Source of the DNA: Bacillus sp. CECT 9360 | Lineage (GTDB): Bacteria; Bacillota; Bacilli; Bacillales; DSM-1321 | Assembly: GCF_918741275.1 (NCBI RefSeq) | Contig: NZ_CAKKNA010000018.1 | Location: forward strand, 1-64,000 | Length of the DNA stretch: 64,000 nucleotides | Direction of reading: 5' to 3' | In this document: positions 34,635 through 43,299 of the stretch, piece by piece | Position numbering within the stretch: the first letter of the stretch is position 1 | Layout: every line of letters begins with the position of its first letter | The notes under the pieces: generated by a model | Databases searched by the model: none | What the model was told of the DNA's origin: nothing | What the model saw: the letters and a program-made list of their open reading frames with translations, nothing else | Made by a program: the position numbers and the translations under genes

Positions 34635-35903
34635 TTAGATTAATAAATGAAATAAATTACTGTTTTTATTAACTTCCACAAAAGGAAAGCCCTTCTGCTC
34701 CATCCGCGAAATCAGCCCTTGGTAATCGCCTTGTTTTTTTAACTCGATTCCGACCAGGGCCGGCCCGTTTTCTTTATTATTTTTTTTCGTATATTCAAAT
34801 CTTGAAATATCATCGTCAGGTCCGAGCACTTCATCAAGGAATTCACGCAAGGCACCGGCCCGCTGCGGGAAATTGACGATAAAATAATAAAGCAATCCCT
34901 CATAGAGCATCGACTTCTCTTTAATTTCCTGCATTCTCCCGATATCATTATTGCCGCCACTAATCACACAAACAATCGTCTTCCCTTTAATCTGCTCGCG
35001 ATAAAAATCAAGAGCCGCAATAGAAAGCGATCCTGCTGGTTCCGCAACAATCGCGTGTTCATTATATAAATCAACAATCGTTGTGCAGACCTTGCCTTCC
35101 GGAACGACGACAATATCATCGACAAGCTCACTGCAAATCTGATATGTCTTTGTTCCCACACATTTGACAGCCGCTCCATCAACAAATGTATCGATCGTCT
35201 TGAGGCCTTCCACCTTGCCTAGATTGATGGCATGTCTCATGGACGCTGCGCCCTCAGGCTCTACGCCAATGCACTTTGTTTTAGGTGAGATACTCTTGAA
35301 ATAAGTAGACAGACCCGCCATTAACCCTCCGCCACCAATTCCTCCAAAAACAAAATCAATTTTCTCATCACAATCATTCAATATCTCTACTGCCACAGTC
35401 CCTTGCCCTGCCATAACCAGTTCATCGTCAAACGGGTGAATAAAGGCTCGGCTCTCCTTTTCGGCACAAAGTAACGCCTGCTCGTAAGCATCATCGTATG
35501 TGTCGCCCGTTAAGATGATTTCAATGCTTTCTTTTCCGAATAGTTCTACCTGGTTCACCTTTTGTCTTGGTGTCGTAGCCGGCATGAAAATCTTCCCATG
35601 AATTCCTAAGGCACTGCATGCATAAGCGACCCCTTGAGCGTGGTTGCCGGCGCTTGAGCAAACAATTCCGTTTTTTATCTCGATCTCAGTCAAGCTTTTC
35701 ATTTTATAGTAAGCCCCGCGTAGCTTAAATGATCTGACATGCTGCAGGTCTTCACGTTTTATATAAACATTACAATTGTATTTTTCAGACAAACGGTTGT
35801 TCTTTTGCAAGGGAGTATGGTAAATGATATCTTTCAACTCTTTATATGCGATTAGAATATCCTCAATGTGAAGCAACTTGGTTTCAGAAGTTGTCTGATT
35901 CAT
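34635..35903 (-). CDS. ilvA: Threonine dehydratase (biosynthetic)
   Basis: This 422-residue PLP enzyme deaminates threonine to 2-oxobutanoate, the first step to isoleucine. The PLP lysine is K60 in SFKLRGAYYK, the phosphate loop is GGGGLMAG, and SSAGNHAQGVAYAC is conserved. A C-terminal ACT-like regulatory domain (about 335-420) fits feedback control by isoleucine. The ATG at 35903 follows GAAAGAGGG. It lies near other branched-chain genes in the window (ilvD), though not in one operon. Confidence 0.93.
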   Translation of the reverse strand: MNQTTSETKLLHIEDILIAYKELKDIIYHTPLQKNNRLSEKYNCNVYIKREDLQHVRSFKLRGAYYKMKSLTEIEIKNGIVCSSAGNHAQGVAYACSALGIHGKIFMPATTPRQKVNQVELFGKESIEIILTGDTYDDAYEQALLCAEKESRAFIHPFDDELVMAGQGTVAVEILNDCDEKIDFVFGGIGGGGLMAGLSTYFKSISPKTKCIGVEPEGAASMRHAINLGKVEGLKTIDTFVDGAAVKCVGTKTYQICSELVDDIVVVPEGKVCTTIVDLYNEHAIVAEPAGSLSIAALDFYREQIKGKTIVCVISGGNNDIGRMQEIKEKSMLYEGLLYYFIVNFPQRAGALREFLDEVLGPDDDISRFEYTKKNNKENGPALVGIELKKQGDYQGLISRMEQKGFPFVEVNKNSNLFHLLI

Positions 35904-36078
35904 TGTATCCCTCTTTCTCTTCACTGTTATTTAATTTGTAAATTATAACACTTTAGCTTGGTAAAACAACAGATTTTTCTAAAAATTCTTATAAGAAAAT
36001 TAGCAGCTTCATGCTTACGTCGATGCCGGCTCTAATAAAAACACCACATCCTGCGACGAAGTCTTTGGCAAACGCAAT

Positions 36079-36172
36079 TTTGAGTTTGGATAATAAATGC
36101 CTCAGGTCGGATAATAAATCGCTAGTTTGGATAGTAATGCCGAGTTCGGTTAATAAATGCCTTAGTTTGGAC
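36079..36172. repeat. Short tandem array with about 20-bp period, GGATAATAAATGCC type
   Basis: Four to five units follow the pattern GAGTTTGGATAATAAATGCC, with spacing of 19-21 bases. The sequence is unlike the array at 27.6-28.3 kb but the period is the same. It lies between ilvA and the dfrA terminator. It is not coding. Confidence 0.65.
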
Positions 36173-36173
36173 C

Positions 36174-36203
36174 AAAAAAGCCGCCTCAAATGACTGAGGC
36201 GGA
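36174..36203 (-). terminator. Terminator of the thyA-dfrA operon
   Basis: On the minus strand CCGCCTCA / TGAGGCGG with a 6-base loop is followed by CTTTTTT. Confidence 0.85.
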
Positions 36204-36211
36204 CTTAGATA

Positions 36212-36700
36212 TTATTTTTTTCTTTCCAAAATAATAAAGTCGTGCGGATAACGGTTTTTTTCATCAACCGTGCCTGGTGTTAATGATCGCTGCACCCATT
36301 CTGTTTCTTGGATTTCAGGAAAATAAGTATCTCCCTCAAAGGCATGATGGATTTCAGTAATATAAAGCCGGTCTGTGACAGGAAGGATTTCTTTGAAGAT
36401 TTCCGCCCCGCCGATCACGAATAGCTCCTGGGCCGAAGAATCAGCCAGCTGTTTGACATCGTCGATGGAGTGCAGAATCGTCACTCCTTCGGCGTCAAAT
36501 TCAGCATTGCGGGTCACGACAATGTTTTCCCTTCCTGGCAGCACACGGCCGATTGACTCAAAGGTTTTGCGTCCCATCACAATTGGATGCCCCATTGTCA
36601 CGTTTTTAAAATACTGCAAATCCGCAGGCAGGTGCCACGGCAGCTGGTTGTCCCTGCCGATCAAGCGGTTCTCATCCATTGCGAGCATAAGCGAGATCAT
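36212..36700 (-). CDS. dfrA: Dihydrofolate reductase
   Basis: This 162-residue DHFR regenerates tetrahydrofolate from dihydrofolate with NADPH. It has the N-terminal [33 protein letters not shown] with the catalytic aspartate, and [10 protein letters not shown]. Its ATG overlaps the thyA stop codon (ATGA), so synthesis is coupled to thymidylate synthase, which makes its substrate. A terminator follows directly. Confidence 0.96.
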   Translation of the reverse strand: MISLMLAMDENRLIGRDNQLPWHLPADLQYFKNVTMGHPIVMGRKTFESIGRVLPGRENIVVTRNAEFDAEGVTILHSIDDVKQLADSSAQELFVIGGAEIFKEILPVTDRLYITEIHHAFEGDTYFPEIQETEWVQRSLTPGTVDEKNRYPHDFIILERKK

Positions 36701-37491
36701 ACGCTGACAACTCCCTTAATATGCGGATGTGCATCATAATCTTCGAGCACAAAATCTTCAAAAGAAAAGTCAAAAATGTCCGTCACTTCCGGATTAATTT
36801 TCATGACAGGTAGCTTCTTCGGCTCCCTTGTAAGCTGCAGGTTGACTTGTTCCATATGGTTCGAATAAATATGTACATCACCGAAGGTATGCACAAACTC
36901 GCCTGGCTTCAGTCCGGTAACCTGGGCGACCATCATTGTTAATAATGCATAGGAAGCGATATTAAATGGCACACCGAGAAAAACATCGGCAGAACGCTGG
37001 TATAGCTGGCAGGAAAGCTTTCCGTCCGAAACGTAAAATTGGAAAAACGCATGGCACGGTGGAAGCGCCATGTCTTCCAACTGACCAACATTCCAGGCAC
37101 TTACGATCAGCCGCCTTGAATCCGGGTTGTTTTTAATTTGCTCGATTACCTGCGAGATTTGGTCGATCTGCCTTCCATCCGCTGTTCCCCATGAACGCCA
37201 TTGATGGCCGTATACCGGTCCTAGTTCACCGTCTTCATCAGCCCATTCATTCCAAATGCGGACGCCGTTTTCCTGAAGATACTTTGCATTCGTATCACCT
37301 TTCAAAAACCAAAGCAGCTCATGGATAATGGCCTTAAGAGCCAGTTTTTTGGTTGTCAGCAGCGGAAAACCTTCTCCCAGGTCAAACCTCATCTGATAAC
37401 CGAAAGTACTAATCGTCCCCGTGCCTGTCCGGTCCTGTTTCTCGGTCCCGTTTTCAAGGACATGTCTGCATAAGTCCAAATATTGCTTCAT
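36697..37491 (-). CDS. thyA: Thymidylate synthase (ThyA type)
   Basis: This 264-residue enzyme methylates dUMP to dTMP with methylene-tetrahydrofolate. The catalytic cysteine is in [12 protein letters not shown], and the substrate-binding [16 protein letters not shown] and [10 protein letters not shown] segments are intact. The length equals the short ThyA/ThyB type. It forms a two-gene operon with dfrA. Confidence 0.96.
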   Translation of the reverse strand: MKQYLDLCRHVLENGTEKQDRTGTGTISTFGYQMRFDLGEGFPLLTTKKLALKAIIHELLWFLKGDTNAKYLQENGVRIWNEWADEDGELGPVYGHQWRSWGTADGRQIDQISQVIEQIKNNPDSRRLIVSAWNVGQLEDMALPPCHAFFQFYVSDGKLSCQLYQRSADVFLGVPFNIASYALLTMMVAQVTGLKPGEFVHTFGDVHIYSNHMEQVNLQLTREPKKLPVMKINPEVTDIFDFSFEDFVLEDYDAHPHIKGVVSV

Positions 37492-37536
37492 CGTAACCCA
37501 CCTTTTAAAAATCTTCTTCTCTATTCTATCAGAATA

Positions 37537-38262
37537 TCAGTCCAGTTGTTTGATGAAAAAATAAGTCTTCGGTGCTTTCGTTTGTAACTCCGTTTTATCG
37601 CGAGCGTTTTTATAATAATACATCGCAAAGGATTCAGCGAAGTATTCTTCAGGGTGGGTGAGAAAATAAGGCCGTCCCGGAAAAAGCTCAGGCGCTTCCT
37701 CTTTCCAGATGCGGAGAAACCCTTCATCTTCGCGGATATTCCCGTAGACGATCGTATCCAATGTATGCGCCAGCTCATGAAGCTCGAGGCTGACTGAGCC
37801 ATGACCGCTTCCCTTTCCGCTCGCGCCTATCTTGATGAGAACATTTCTAGTTCCGCCCATTCCCGGCACATCATCCCATGTGTGTTCAGAATTTGTGTAG
37901 CCTCTCGGCTTTTCTCCTCTTAAATGCCTTGCTGACCGGTTATCGGTCAAACTGCCTGTGAACAACTTAATCCGCACATTGTTCTCGACTAATCGATCAA
38001 GCATGAACGGCGGAAGACTGTTGATGGTCTTTATAATAGAATACGCCTCTTCATTATTAAACACTGAATTGGAAAAGAGAAACAGGCGTTGAAGGTTTTG
38101 ATTATCCTTGATTAGCTTTTTGTGCTTCAACGGGTTACTTTCCGGTAACTCGGCCCATGTGATCCCTTCTTCAGATGCAGAAGGAAGAGAATCAAATGAA
38201 AAGAGAGCGCCTAAAAGAACAGCCGGAAAAGCAAAGATAAAAGCCAGCTTCTTTATATTCAT
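37537..38262 (-). CDS. Predicted secreted zinc metalloprotease, anthrax lethal factor/PPEP-like (ATLF fold)
   Basis: This 241-residue protein has a signal peptide (hydrophobic region 6-22 ending near LPSASE). A catalytic domain follows with HELAHTLD (HExxH zinc motif) and the downstream glutamate helix EYFAESFAMYY, the arrangement of the ATLF / Pro-Pro endopeptidase group. It is therefore probably an extracellular protease. The substrate is unknown; related proteins cleave host or cell-surface proteins. AGAGAGGGATTATT precedes the ATG. A strong hairpin (38278-38315) lies in its leader. Confidence 0.85.
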   Translation of the reverse strand: MNIKKLAFIFAFPAVLLGALFSFDSLPSASEEGITWAELPESNPLKHKKLIKDNQNLQRLFLFSNSVFNNEEAYSIIKTINSLPPFMLDRLVENNVRIKLFTGSLTDNRSARHLRGEKPRGYTNSEHTWDDVPGMGGTRNVLIKIGASGKGSGHGSVSLELHELAHTLDTIVYGNIREDEGFLRIWKEEAPELFPGRPYFLTHPEEYFAESFAMYYYKNARDKTELQTKAPKTYFFIKQLD

Positions 38263-38277
38263 AATAATCCCTCTCTA

Positions 38278-38315
38278 AAGAAAAAAGTCTGCTCAAGTAG
38301 CAGAACTTCTTTTTG
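38278..38315. terminator. Terminator-like hairpin in the leader of the metalloprotease gene
   Basis: AAGTCTGCT / AGCAGAACTT is flanked by A and T runs on both sides, 15-50 bases upstream of the metalloprotease ATG. It could terminate an upstream transcript or act as an attenuator of the protease gene. Confidence 0.55.
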
Positions 38316-38513
38316 TTGATGTAATCTCAAATTGGTTCAGACAGCATCATTATCATGAAGATGCTCTGACATATATTAAAATTATAACATATGAAAATAA
38401 AAAAATAGTACGGCGACAAATGTTTAATAATTGGAAAAAGCAGCTTATTATGTGTCACGCTATGCGCGGCCCGCTCATATATAGATAGTATTCAGACTTA
38501 CAAGGTGATTGGG

Positions 38514-38771
38514 ATGAGACACTATCATAAACACGAAATAGTAAAACAGCACCCTGAACTTGCTGAAGATGTTTTGGACGTTTTCAGCCTAGAGTTATTC
38601 GTATACCTGGATTTACTGTTGTTTTCTGTATTTCTCGGCCTTTTCCTTTATCCGAACATGAATTCACTTTTGCCCGTTTTTATCGTACCTTTTGTCTTCT
38701 TCACGTTTTTTTCGCTTTTATTCCGATTCATGTGCAGAAGCACGTACAAAGAAGGACAGTCAAATTCCTGA
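38514..38771 (+). CDS. Small two-helix membrane protein, 85 residues
   Basis: The ATG at 38514 follows AAGGTGAT (a GTG at 38505 is the alternative). After a charged N-terminus (RHYHKHEIVKQHPEL) there are two hydrophobic segments, YLDLLLFSVFLGLFLY and PVFIVPFVFFTFFSLLF, then a short polar tail. I do not recognise it. It is convergent with ypjP and shares a bidirectional terminator with it, so it is a single-gene unit. Confidence 0.6.
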   Translation: MRHYHKHEIVKQHPELAEDVLDVFSLELFVYLDLLLFSVFLGLFLYPNMNSLLPVFIVPFVFFTFFSLLFRFMCRSTYKEGQSNS

Positions 38772-38785
38772 CTGTCCTTCTTTTA
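38747..38785. terminator. Bidirectional terminator, small membrane protein / ypjP
   Basis: AAGAAGGACAGTCA / TGACTGTCCTTCTT is a perfect 14-bp stem with a 6-base loop and T-run. Confidence 0.9.
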
Positions 38786-38797
38786 TGCTGACTAATT

Positions 38798-39412
38798 TTA
38801 AGATAGATAGGCGTTATCCGCCCATTTAGGCGGGGTATTTTTATCCCAATAAAGCTTACCAAGCTCGTAATGGGTAATGAACTGGTCGTGATAGGTATGG
38901 TAATGAAAATTAAACCAATATCCTTTTTGGGGCGGATTTTCCTGTCTCACATGAAAACGGATTATATCCTCATTTGTCGTTTCATTATAAATATGAAAAA
39001 TCTTCTCTCCCCTTCCAGTGGCCGGTTTTTCCGAAATAGCCAGCTGGATAAGTTCTTCCTCCGGAAACTGCAGGGCAATTTGGTCAATTGTTTCCTCCAT
39101 TTTCGGCAGAATAACTTCTTTAAATTCATCTCCAATTTTCACATTGATTTTTTCGCCAAATTTCATATAAGAATTTCTCTCCGCCTTCTTAAGCATTTCT
39201 TCGACAAACAGTTCCCTCTTAACGGATTCCCTTTTATAAGAAGTCGCGTTATGCAGGAATTGTGTATCAGCTTCTTGTACGGAATCCTTTTTCGGACTCT
39301 TACCATCCTCCGCTTGCGCTAACCACTGAAAGTCGGAAGGGGTAACCAGCCCGAATGTTAAAATAGAAACTAAAACAACAAGACTTTTTTTCAACCAATT
39401 GGCCGCTTTCAT
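38798..39412 (-). CDS. ypjP: YpjP family exported protein
   Basis: This 204-residue protein has a signal peptide or anchor (SLVVLVSILTFGLVTP). The YpjP-type domain contains MLKKAERNSYMKFGEKI, IYNETTNEDIIRFHVR and a C-terminal YHTYHDQF. In B. subtilis ypjP also sits near the dfrA-thyB genes. Function unknown. AGGGGTTGCC precedes the ATG. Confidence 0.85.
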   Translation of the reverse strand: MKAANWLKKSLVVLVSILTFGLVTPSDFQWLAQAEDGKSPKKDSVQEADTQFLHNATSYKRESVKRELFVEEMLKKAERNSYMKFGEKINVKIGDEFKEVILPKMEETIDQIALQFPEEELIQLAISEKPATGRGEKIFHIYNETTNEDIIRFHVRQENPPQKGYWFNFHYHTYHDQFITHYELGKLYWDKNTPPKWADNAYLS

Positions 39413-39591
39413 GGCAACCCCTCCTTTCGAACTTCTTCTTGTTTTTGTGGATGCGTTTTTATATGATTCTAGTATACATGCCTTTTCGCTTTATTTCTAA
39501 CCTTTATTCAAAAATGTTTTAATAGGACGAAAAAAGGATAATAATAAGTAGCTGAAGGCCATACTAATGTATAAACTAAGGGAGGCCCGTC

Positions 39592-39669
39592 ATGGAGTGG
39601 TCAATTGCAATCGTTATTCTGAGCTTATTAATGTTAACTTATTTCGTTTACTTGTCATTTACTGATTAA
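39592..39669 (+). CDS. Predicted 25-residue single-pass membrane microprotein
   Basis: The sequence GGGAGGCCCGTC precedes an ATG that opens 25 codons encoding MEWSIAIVILSLLMLTYFVY, then LSFTD. It is almost entirely one transmembrane helix. A textbook terminator follows 25 bases after the stop. The strong ribosome site, clean helix and dedicated terminator support a real gene. It is far below the length usually annotated. Function unknown. Confidence 0.65.
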   Translation: MEWSIAIVILSLLMLTYFVYLSFTD

Positions 39670-39691
39670 TATTAGACATACTACTATTTAA

Positions 39692-39725
39692 GTCCTTGTC
39701 ATTTAATTGACAAGGTTTTCTTTTA
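39692..39725 (+). terminator. Terminator of the 25-residue membrane microprotein
   Basis: CCTTGTCA / TGACAAGG with a 6-base loop is followed by TTTTCTTTT. Confidence 0.85.
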
Positions 39726-39810
39726 CCCTTCAAGCTGAAAAATCAATAACGAACTTTACGTTATTTTAAATTCATAACTAATCTTTTACATTTTAAGGGG
39801 GCTTATTAGC

Positions 39811-41475
39811 ATGGCTTATCATGAAAGAGAAACGGCAACCGGTAAAGCCGGGATGGTCGTCACGGCCCATCCGGTCGCAACGGATGTGGGCGAAAAAATT
39901 TTAAAAGACGGCGGAAACGCGGTCGATGCGGCGATCGCGATCCAATTTGCGTTAAACGTCGTTGAACCGATGATGACTGGTATCGGCGGCAGCGGATTTA
40001 TGATGGTTTATAACAAAAAGGTCAATGAAATAAAAATATATGACGGTCATGTCAGGGCACCAAAAGCCGCTCATCCTGAAATGTTTCTCGATGACAATAA
40101 AGAGGTCATCCCATTTAAAAAAAGGTCAACTTGTGCGACCGCTGTTGGCATTCCCGGTATATTGAAAGCGATGGAGGAAGCACGTAAAGCACACGGGACG
40201 AAACCTCTTTCCGAGCTTATTGAACCATCGATAGAGCATGCCGAACAAGGGGTGCCTGTTAACTGGGTATTATCTGATGCCCTGGAGAATTTCCATTACC
40301 GTTTAGGAGATGAAGCCCAGACCATCTTTTCACCAAATGGGAAAAAGATACAAGAAGGTGACATTTATAAAAAAGAAAATCTTGCAAAAACCTACCGGAT
40401 TCTGCAGAAGGAAGGAATTTCGGCTTTTTATGAAGGAGAGATCGGAAAGGGAATCATCAAAGCTATAAGAAATCTTGGTGGGTTTATGGAGCTCAGCGAT
40501 CTTGCCGATTACAAAATCACAGTGGACGAGCCTGTCTGGGGTACCTATAAAGACTACAAAATCGCGTCCTCGTATGCACCGAGTGCAGGCGGATTCGCAT
40601 TAATCCAAATGCTGAAGATTCTGGAAGGATTTCAACTTGAACAGTACGGTGCAAGGTCCTGGGAAAAGTATTATTTAATCGCCGAAGCAATGCGCCTCAC
40701 GTTTACTGATAAAAAAGCATTCTTTGCAGATCCTGAATTTGCAGACTTGCCATTGAAGGGGCTTCTTCATGAGGATTATCTGACTCAAAGGAGAAAGCTG
40801 ATTAATTGGGAAAGCAGGAATTCGGAAATCGACTTTGGGAACCCATGGCAGTACGACACGGTAAAACAACGGGATATTGTCCAGCAGCCTGATGATGCAG
40901 ATTTGAGTGAGACAACCCATTTTACCGTACATGACAGATGGGGAAATATCGTCGCTTGCACGTCGACAGTTGAACACCCATTCGGTTCCGGGATCATGGT
41001 TCCTGAATATGGTTTTATGCTGAATAATGAGCTTACCGATTTCGATTCGATACCGGGCGGCATGAATCAAGTGGAGCCGGGAAAACGGCCAGTCAGCTTT
41101 AAAAGCCCCACGATCATTTTTAAGGATGGCAAACCTGTCTTAACACTTGGCTCACCGGGAGGCCCGACCATTCTCAGTTCTGTTTCCCAAACGCTTATCA
41201 ATGTCATAGACTTTAATATGAACTTAAAGGACGCCATTGAGGAACCGCGCATCTTCACGCCAATGGGACCGCATATCGAATGGGAGCAAGGTATGGACAT
41301 GGTCAGCAAAGGCCGCCTCGAGTCCATGGGCTTTGCCTTCAATGAGGTTTCCCACAGTATCGGCAATGTCCAAGGCATCCAAATAGATCCTCATGACGGG
41401 ACTTTATTTGGAGCAGCTGATTCCAGCCGGGAAGGAAAAGCTGCCGGGCTGACTGAGGAGGATTATCTTAATTAG
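39811..41475 (+). CDS. Gamma-glutamyltransferase family protein
   Basis: This 554-residue N-terminal nucleophile hydrolase should self-cleave before the threonine in ETTHFTV (about residue 370) into two subunits. Other family motifs are GGNAVDAAIA near 30, GIGGSGFM, NNELTDF and LGSPGGPTI. There is no signal peptide, so unlike secreted Ggt it is probably cytoplasmic, as YwrD-type members are. Substrates are likely glutathione-like or gamma-glutamyl compounds. AAGGGGGC precedes the ATG; a terminator follows. Confidence 0.9.
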   Translation: MAYHERETATGKAGMVVTAHPVATDVGEKILKDGGNAVDAAIAIQFALNVVEPMMTGIGGSGFMMVYNKKVNEIKIYDGHVRAPKAAHPEMFLDDNKEVIPFKKRSTCATAVGIPGILKAMEEARKAHGTKPLSELIEPSIEHAEQGVPVNWVLSDALENFHYRLGDEAQTIFSPNGKKIQEGDIYKKENLAKTYRILQKEGISAFYEGEIGKGIIKAIRNLGGFMELSDLADYKITVDEPVWGTYKDYKIASSYAPSAGGFALIQMLKILEGFQLEQYGARSWEKYYLIAEAMRLTFTDKKAFFADPEFADLPLKGLLHEDYLTQRRKLINWESRNSEIDFGNPWQYDTVKQRDIVQQPDDADLSETTHFTVHDRWGNIVACTSTVEHPFGSGIMVPEYGFMLNNELTDFDSIPGGMNQVEPGKRPVSFKSPTIIFKDGKPVLTLGSPGGPTILSSVSQTLINVIDFNMNLKDAIEEPRIFTPMGPHIEWEQGMDMVSKGRLESMGFAFNEVSHSIGNVQGIQIDPHDGTLFGAADSSREGKAAGLTEEDYLN

Positions 41476-41481
41476 CATAAG

Positions 41482-41519
41482 AAATGGCAGGCGGGTTGTG
41501 CGGTCTGCCATTTTTCTTT
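41482..41519 (+). terminator. Terminator of the gamma-glutamyltransferase gene
   Basis: AAATGGCAG / CTGCCATTT with a GC-rich loop is followed by TTCTTTCC. Confidence 0.75.
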
Positions 41520-41528
41520 CCTTATAAG

Positions 41529-41660
41529 GCGAACAGTACTTTCGCGTAAATGGAGCGAACTTTCGCTTGAATCAGCACTATTTTCGCGTAAATCGCCATA
41601 TTTTTCACTTAAATGGGCTCTTATTTCGCTTAAATCCTCATTTTTTCCGCTTAAATCAAC
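41529..41660. repeat. Short tandem array with 20-21 bp period, TTTCGCTTAAAT type
   Basis: Six units of the form TATTTCGCTTAAATNNNNC occur between convergent genes, spaced 19-21 bases apart. They vary at the GCGTAAAT / GCTTAAAT / CACTTAAAT core. The sequence is unlike the 27.6-kb array but the period is similar. No reading frame. Confidence 0.7.
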
Positions 41661-41663
41661 TGC

Positions 41664-42467
41664 TCACTTATTTGCTTGCACGTCTATATAGCCAAAATGG
41701 AACTTTGAGGTTTTTCGTACAATGACTTGAAAACCAAACCGGGCAAATCTTTCGCTACGAAAATAGTCTTTCAGCACGACTTTCTGTTTTGCGACCCGCT
41801 TGGCTTCTTCGATTGTTTCCGCTAGCAGTTCATCTCTGGCCGCAAAATAAGTTAGCGAACGAATCCCGTCTGACTCTGCAATGTTTTCTTCAAACATCGG
41901 ATCAAAATAAACGACATCAAAGCTGCCGGTTGAACATGACCGTAATACGTCCAGATGGTTGGATGTCTTAACGATCACTCTCCTTAAAGCGTGATCAATT
42001 GCTTCATTTCCCGACGACCATTCTTCAAGTCCCTCTTCGACCACAAACGAAAGCAGCGGGTTTTCCTCAATCCCTTGTACGTTCCCGTTTTTCCCCGCTA
42101 CGAAGCTCGCAACGATAGCGTCCGCACCTAATCCAAGCGTACAATCGAGGACACTTGAACCATTTTGGATTCCGGCTGCATATACAAACGGATCTGGTTT
42201 CCCTTTTAGCAGCCTTTTGATTCTTAGCATGGCGACATTCGGATGAAAGAAAAAAGGTTCTGCCTGATTCACTTTATATAGTTCAAGCCTTTGTCTTCCA
42301 ATAACTAAACAATCGCCACCGTGAATTCTTTGGAGCGAGGCCACCGAACGTTTCAGCCGCGGAACGTATCGCAGATCCAAGTACTCCGCCGCTTGCTTCG
42401 CTTTTTCTATCGTTTTATCATCGGTGCGTCCACCGGTAGTAACAAACATAATAAATCTCCCTGTCAA
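41664..42467 (-). CDS. ypiP: Class I SAM-dependent methyltransferase (YpiP)
   Basis: This 267-residue Rossmann-fold protein has the SAM motif SSVLDCTLGLGADAIVAS and the catalytic-region FDVVYFDPMFEE. It resembles YpiP and RsmJ-like rRNA methyltransferases; the substrate (probably rRNA) is inferred. It is complete. It lies next to brxA. Confidence 0.85.
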   Translation of the reverse strand: MTGRFIMFVTTGGRTDDKTIEKAKQAAEYLDLRYVPRLKRSVASLQRIHGGDCLVIGRQRLELYKVNQAEPFFFHPNVAMLRIKRLLKGKPDPFVYAAGIQNGSSVLDCTLGLGADAIVASFVAGKNGNVQGIEENPLLSFVVEEGLEEWSSGNEAIDHALRRVIVKTSNHLDVLRSCSTGSFDVVYFDPMFEENIAESDGIRSLTYFAARDELLAETIEEAKRVAKQKVVLKDYFRSERFARFGFQVIVRKTSKFHFGYIDVQANK

Positions 42468-42474
42468 TAGAAAA

Positions 42475-42502
42475 GAGAATGCCTTTTGACACTCTCTCCA
42501 TT
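42475..42502 (-). terminator. Terminator of brxA
   Basis: On the minus strand GAGAGTG / CATTCTC (one G-U pair) is followed by TTTTCT. Confidence 0.6.
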
Positions 42503-42506
42503 TTTC

Positions 42507-42941
42507 TTATGATAATTTTTCAAAAGCAGACATGAGGTTTTCCATAACCGCTTCCATTGGATGGTCTTCAATATCGTGCCGCGGAATGAAGTGGACGACT
42601 TCTTTTCCTTTCAAAAGTGCCATTGAAGGAGAAGAAGGTTCAATTCCTTTGAAAAACTCCCTCATTTTCGCAGTTGCCTCTTTATCTTGTCCAGCAAACA
42701 CCGTCACCAAATGATCTGGCTTTTTATCAGAACCGAGAACCGCTTGTGTAGCTGCCGGACGGGCTAGCCCTGCTGCACAACCGCAAACGGAGTTTACAAC
42801 GACGAGTGTCGTTCCCTCGGCATTATCCATATACTTCTCGACCTCTTCTTCTGTTTTCAGTTCGTTAAAACCTGCCTGTACAAGCTCCTGGCGCATTGGT
42901 ACAACCATTTGTCTCATATATTCTTCATATGCCATTGACAT
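42507..42941 (-). CDS. brxA: Bacilliredoxin BrxA (YphP)
   Basis: This 144-residue DUF1094 protein has the CGC active site at C53-G54-C55 (NSVCGCAAG). Bacilliredoxins remove bacillithiol from protein cysteines after oxidative stress. The ATG at 42941 follows AGGAGGTTATATT; the longer frame from 42986 has no ribosome site. Neighbours here include glutathione peroxidase and Msr enzymes, but no shared operon. Confidence 0.95.
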   Translation of the reverse strand: MSMAYEEYMRQMVVPMRQELVQAGFNELKTEEEVEKYMDNAEGTTLVVVNSVCGCAAGLARPAATQAVLGSDKKPDHLVTVFAGQDKEATAKMREFFKGIEPSSPSMALLKGKEVVHFIPRHDIEDHPMEAVMENLMSAFEKLS

Positions 42942-43149
42942 AATATAACCTCCTGTTATCACATTTTCGTGTGGTAGTTTTAGCATACTACATCCTTTTA
43001 TTATTGTGCAAAGGAGGCGTCTTGATAACTCATTGTTTAGTAAAAATTGTAAAGAGCTCCTTATTATTTAAATAAAAGTTTGATAATGGCAGAAACAGGC
43101 CAATCATCATGTATTTTATCTGTAAGGGGGTATTTTTTTACAAAATATG

Positions 43150-43229
43150 GCGATTAAACTGGAGACTTTTATCATTCAAACGAGAAACTTAATGATTCAA
43201 ACGAAAACATAGCCCATTTAAACGAAACG
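43150..43229. repeat. Short tandem array with about 21-bp period, ATTCAAACGAGAA type
   Basis: Four imperfect units of ATTYAAACKRGAAACNTNATN spaced at about 21 bases lie in the gap between brxA and ilvD. The rest of that 358-base gap holds only the brxA leader and the ilvD terminator. Confidence 0.6.
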
Positions 43230-43255
43230 TATATTCACCATATTTTTTTGCAGAT

Positions 43256-43295
43256 TAAAAAACCAGGCCGAAAGCAAAAGCTTCCGGCCTGGTTC
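43256..43295 (-). terminator. Terminator of ilvD
   Basis: On the minus strand AACCAGGCCG-GAAGC / GCTTTC-GGCCTGGTT is followed by TTTTTA. Confidence 0.9.
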
Positions 43296-43299
43296 TCAA

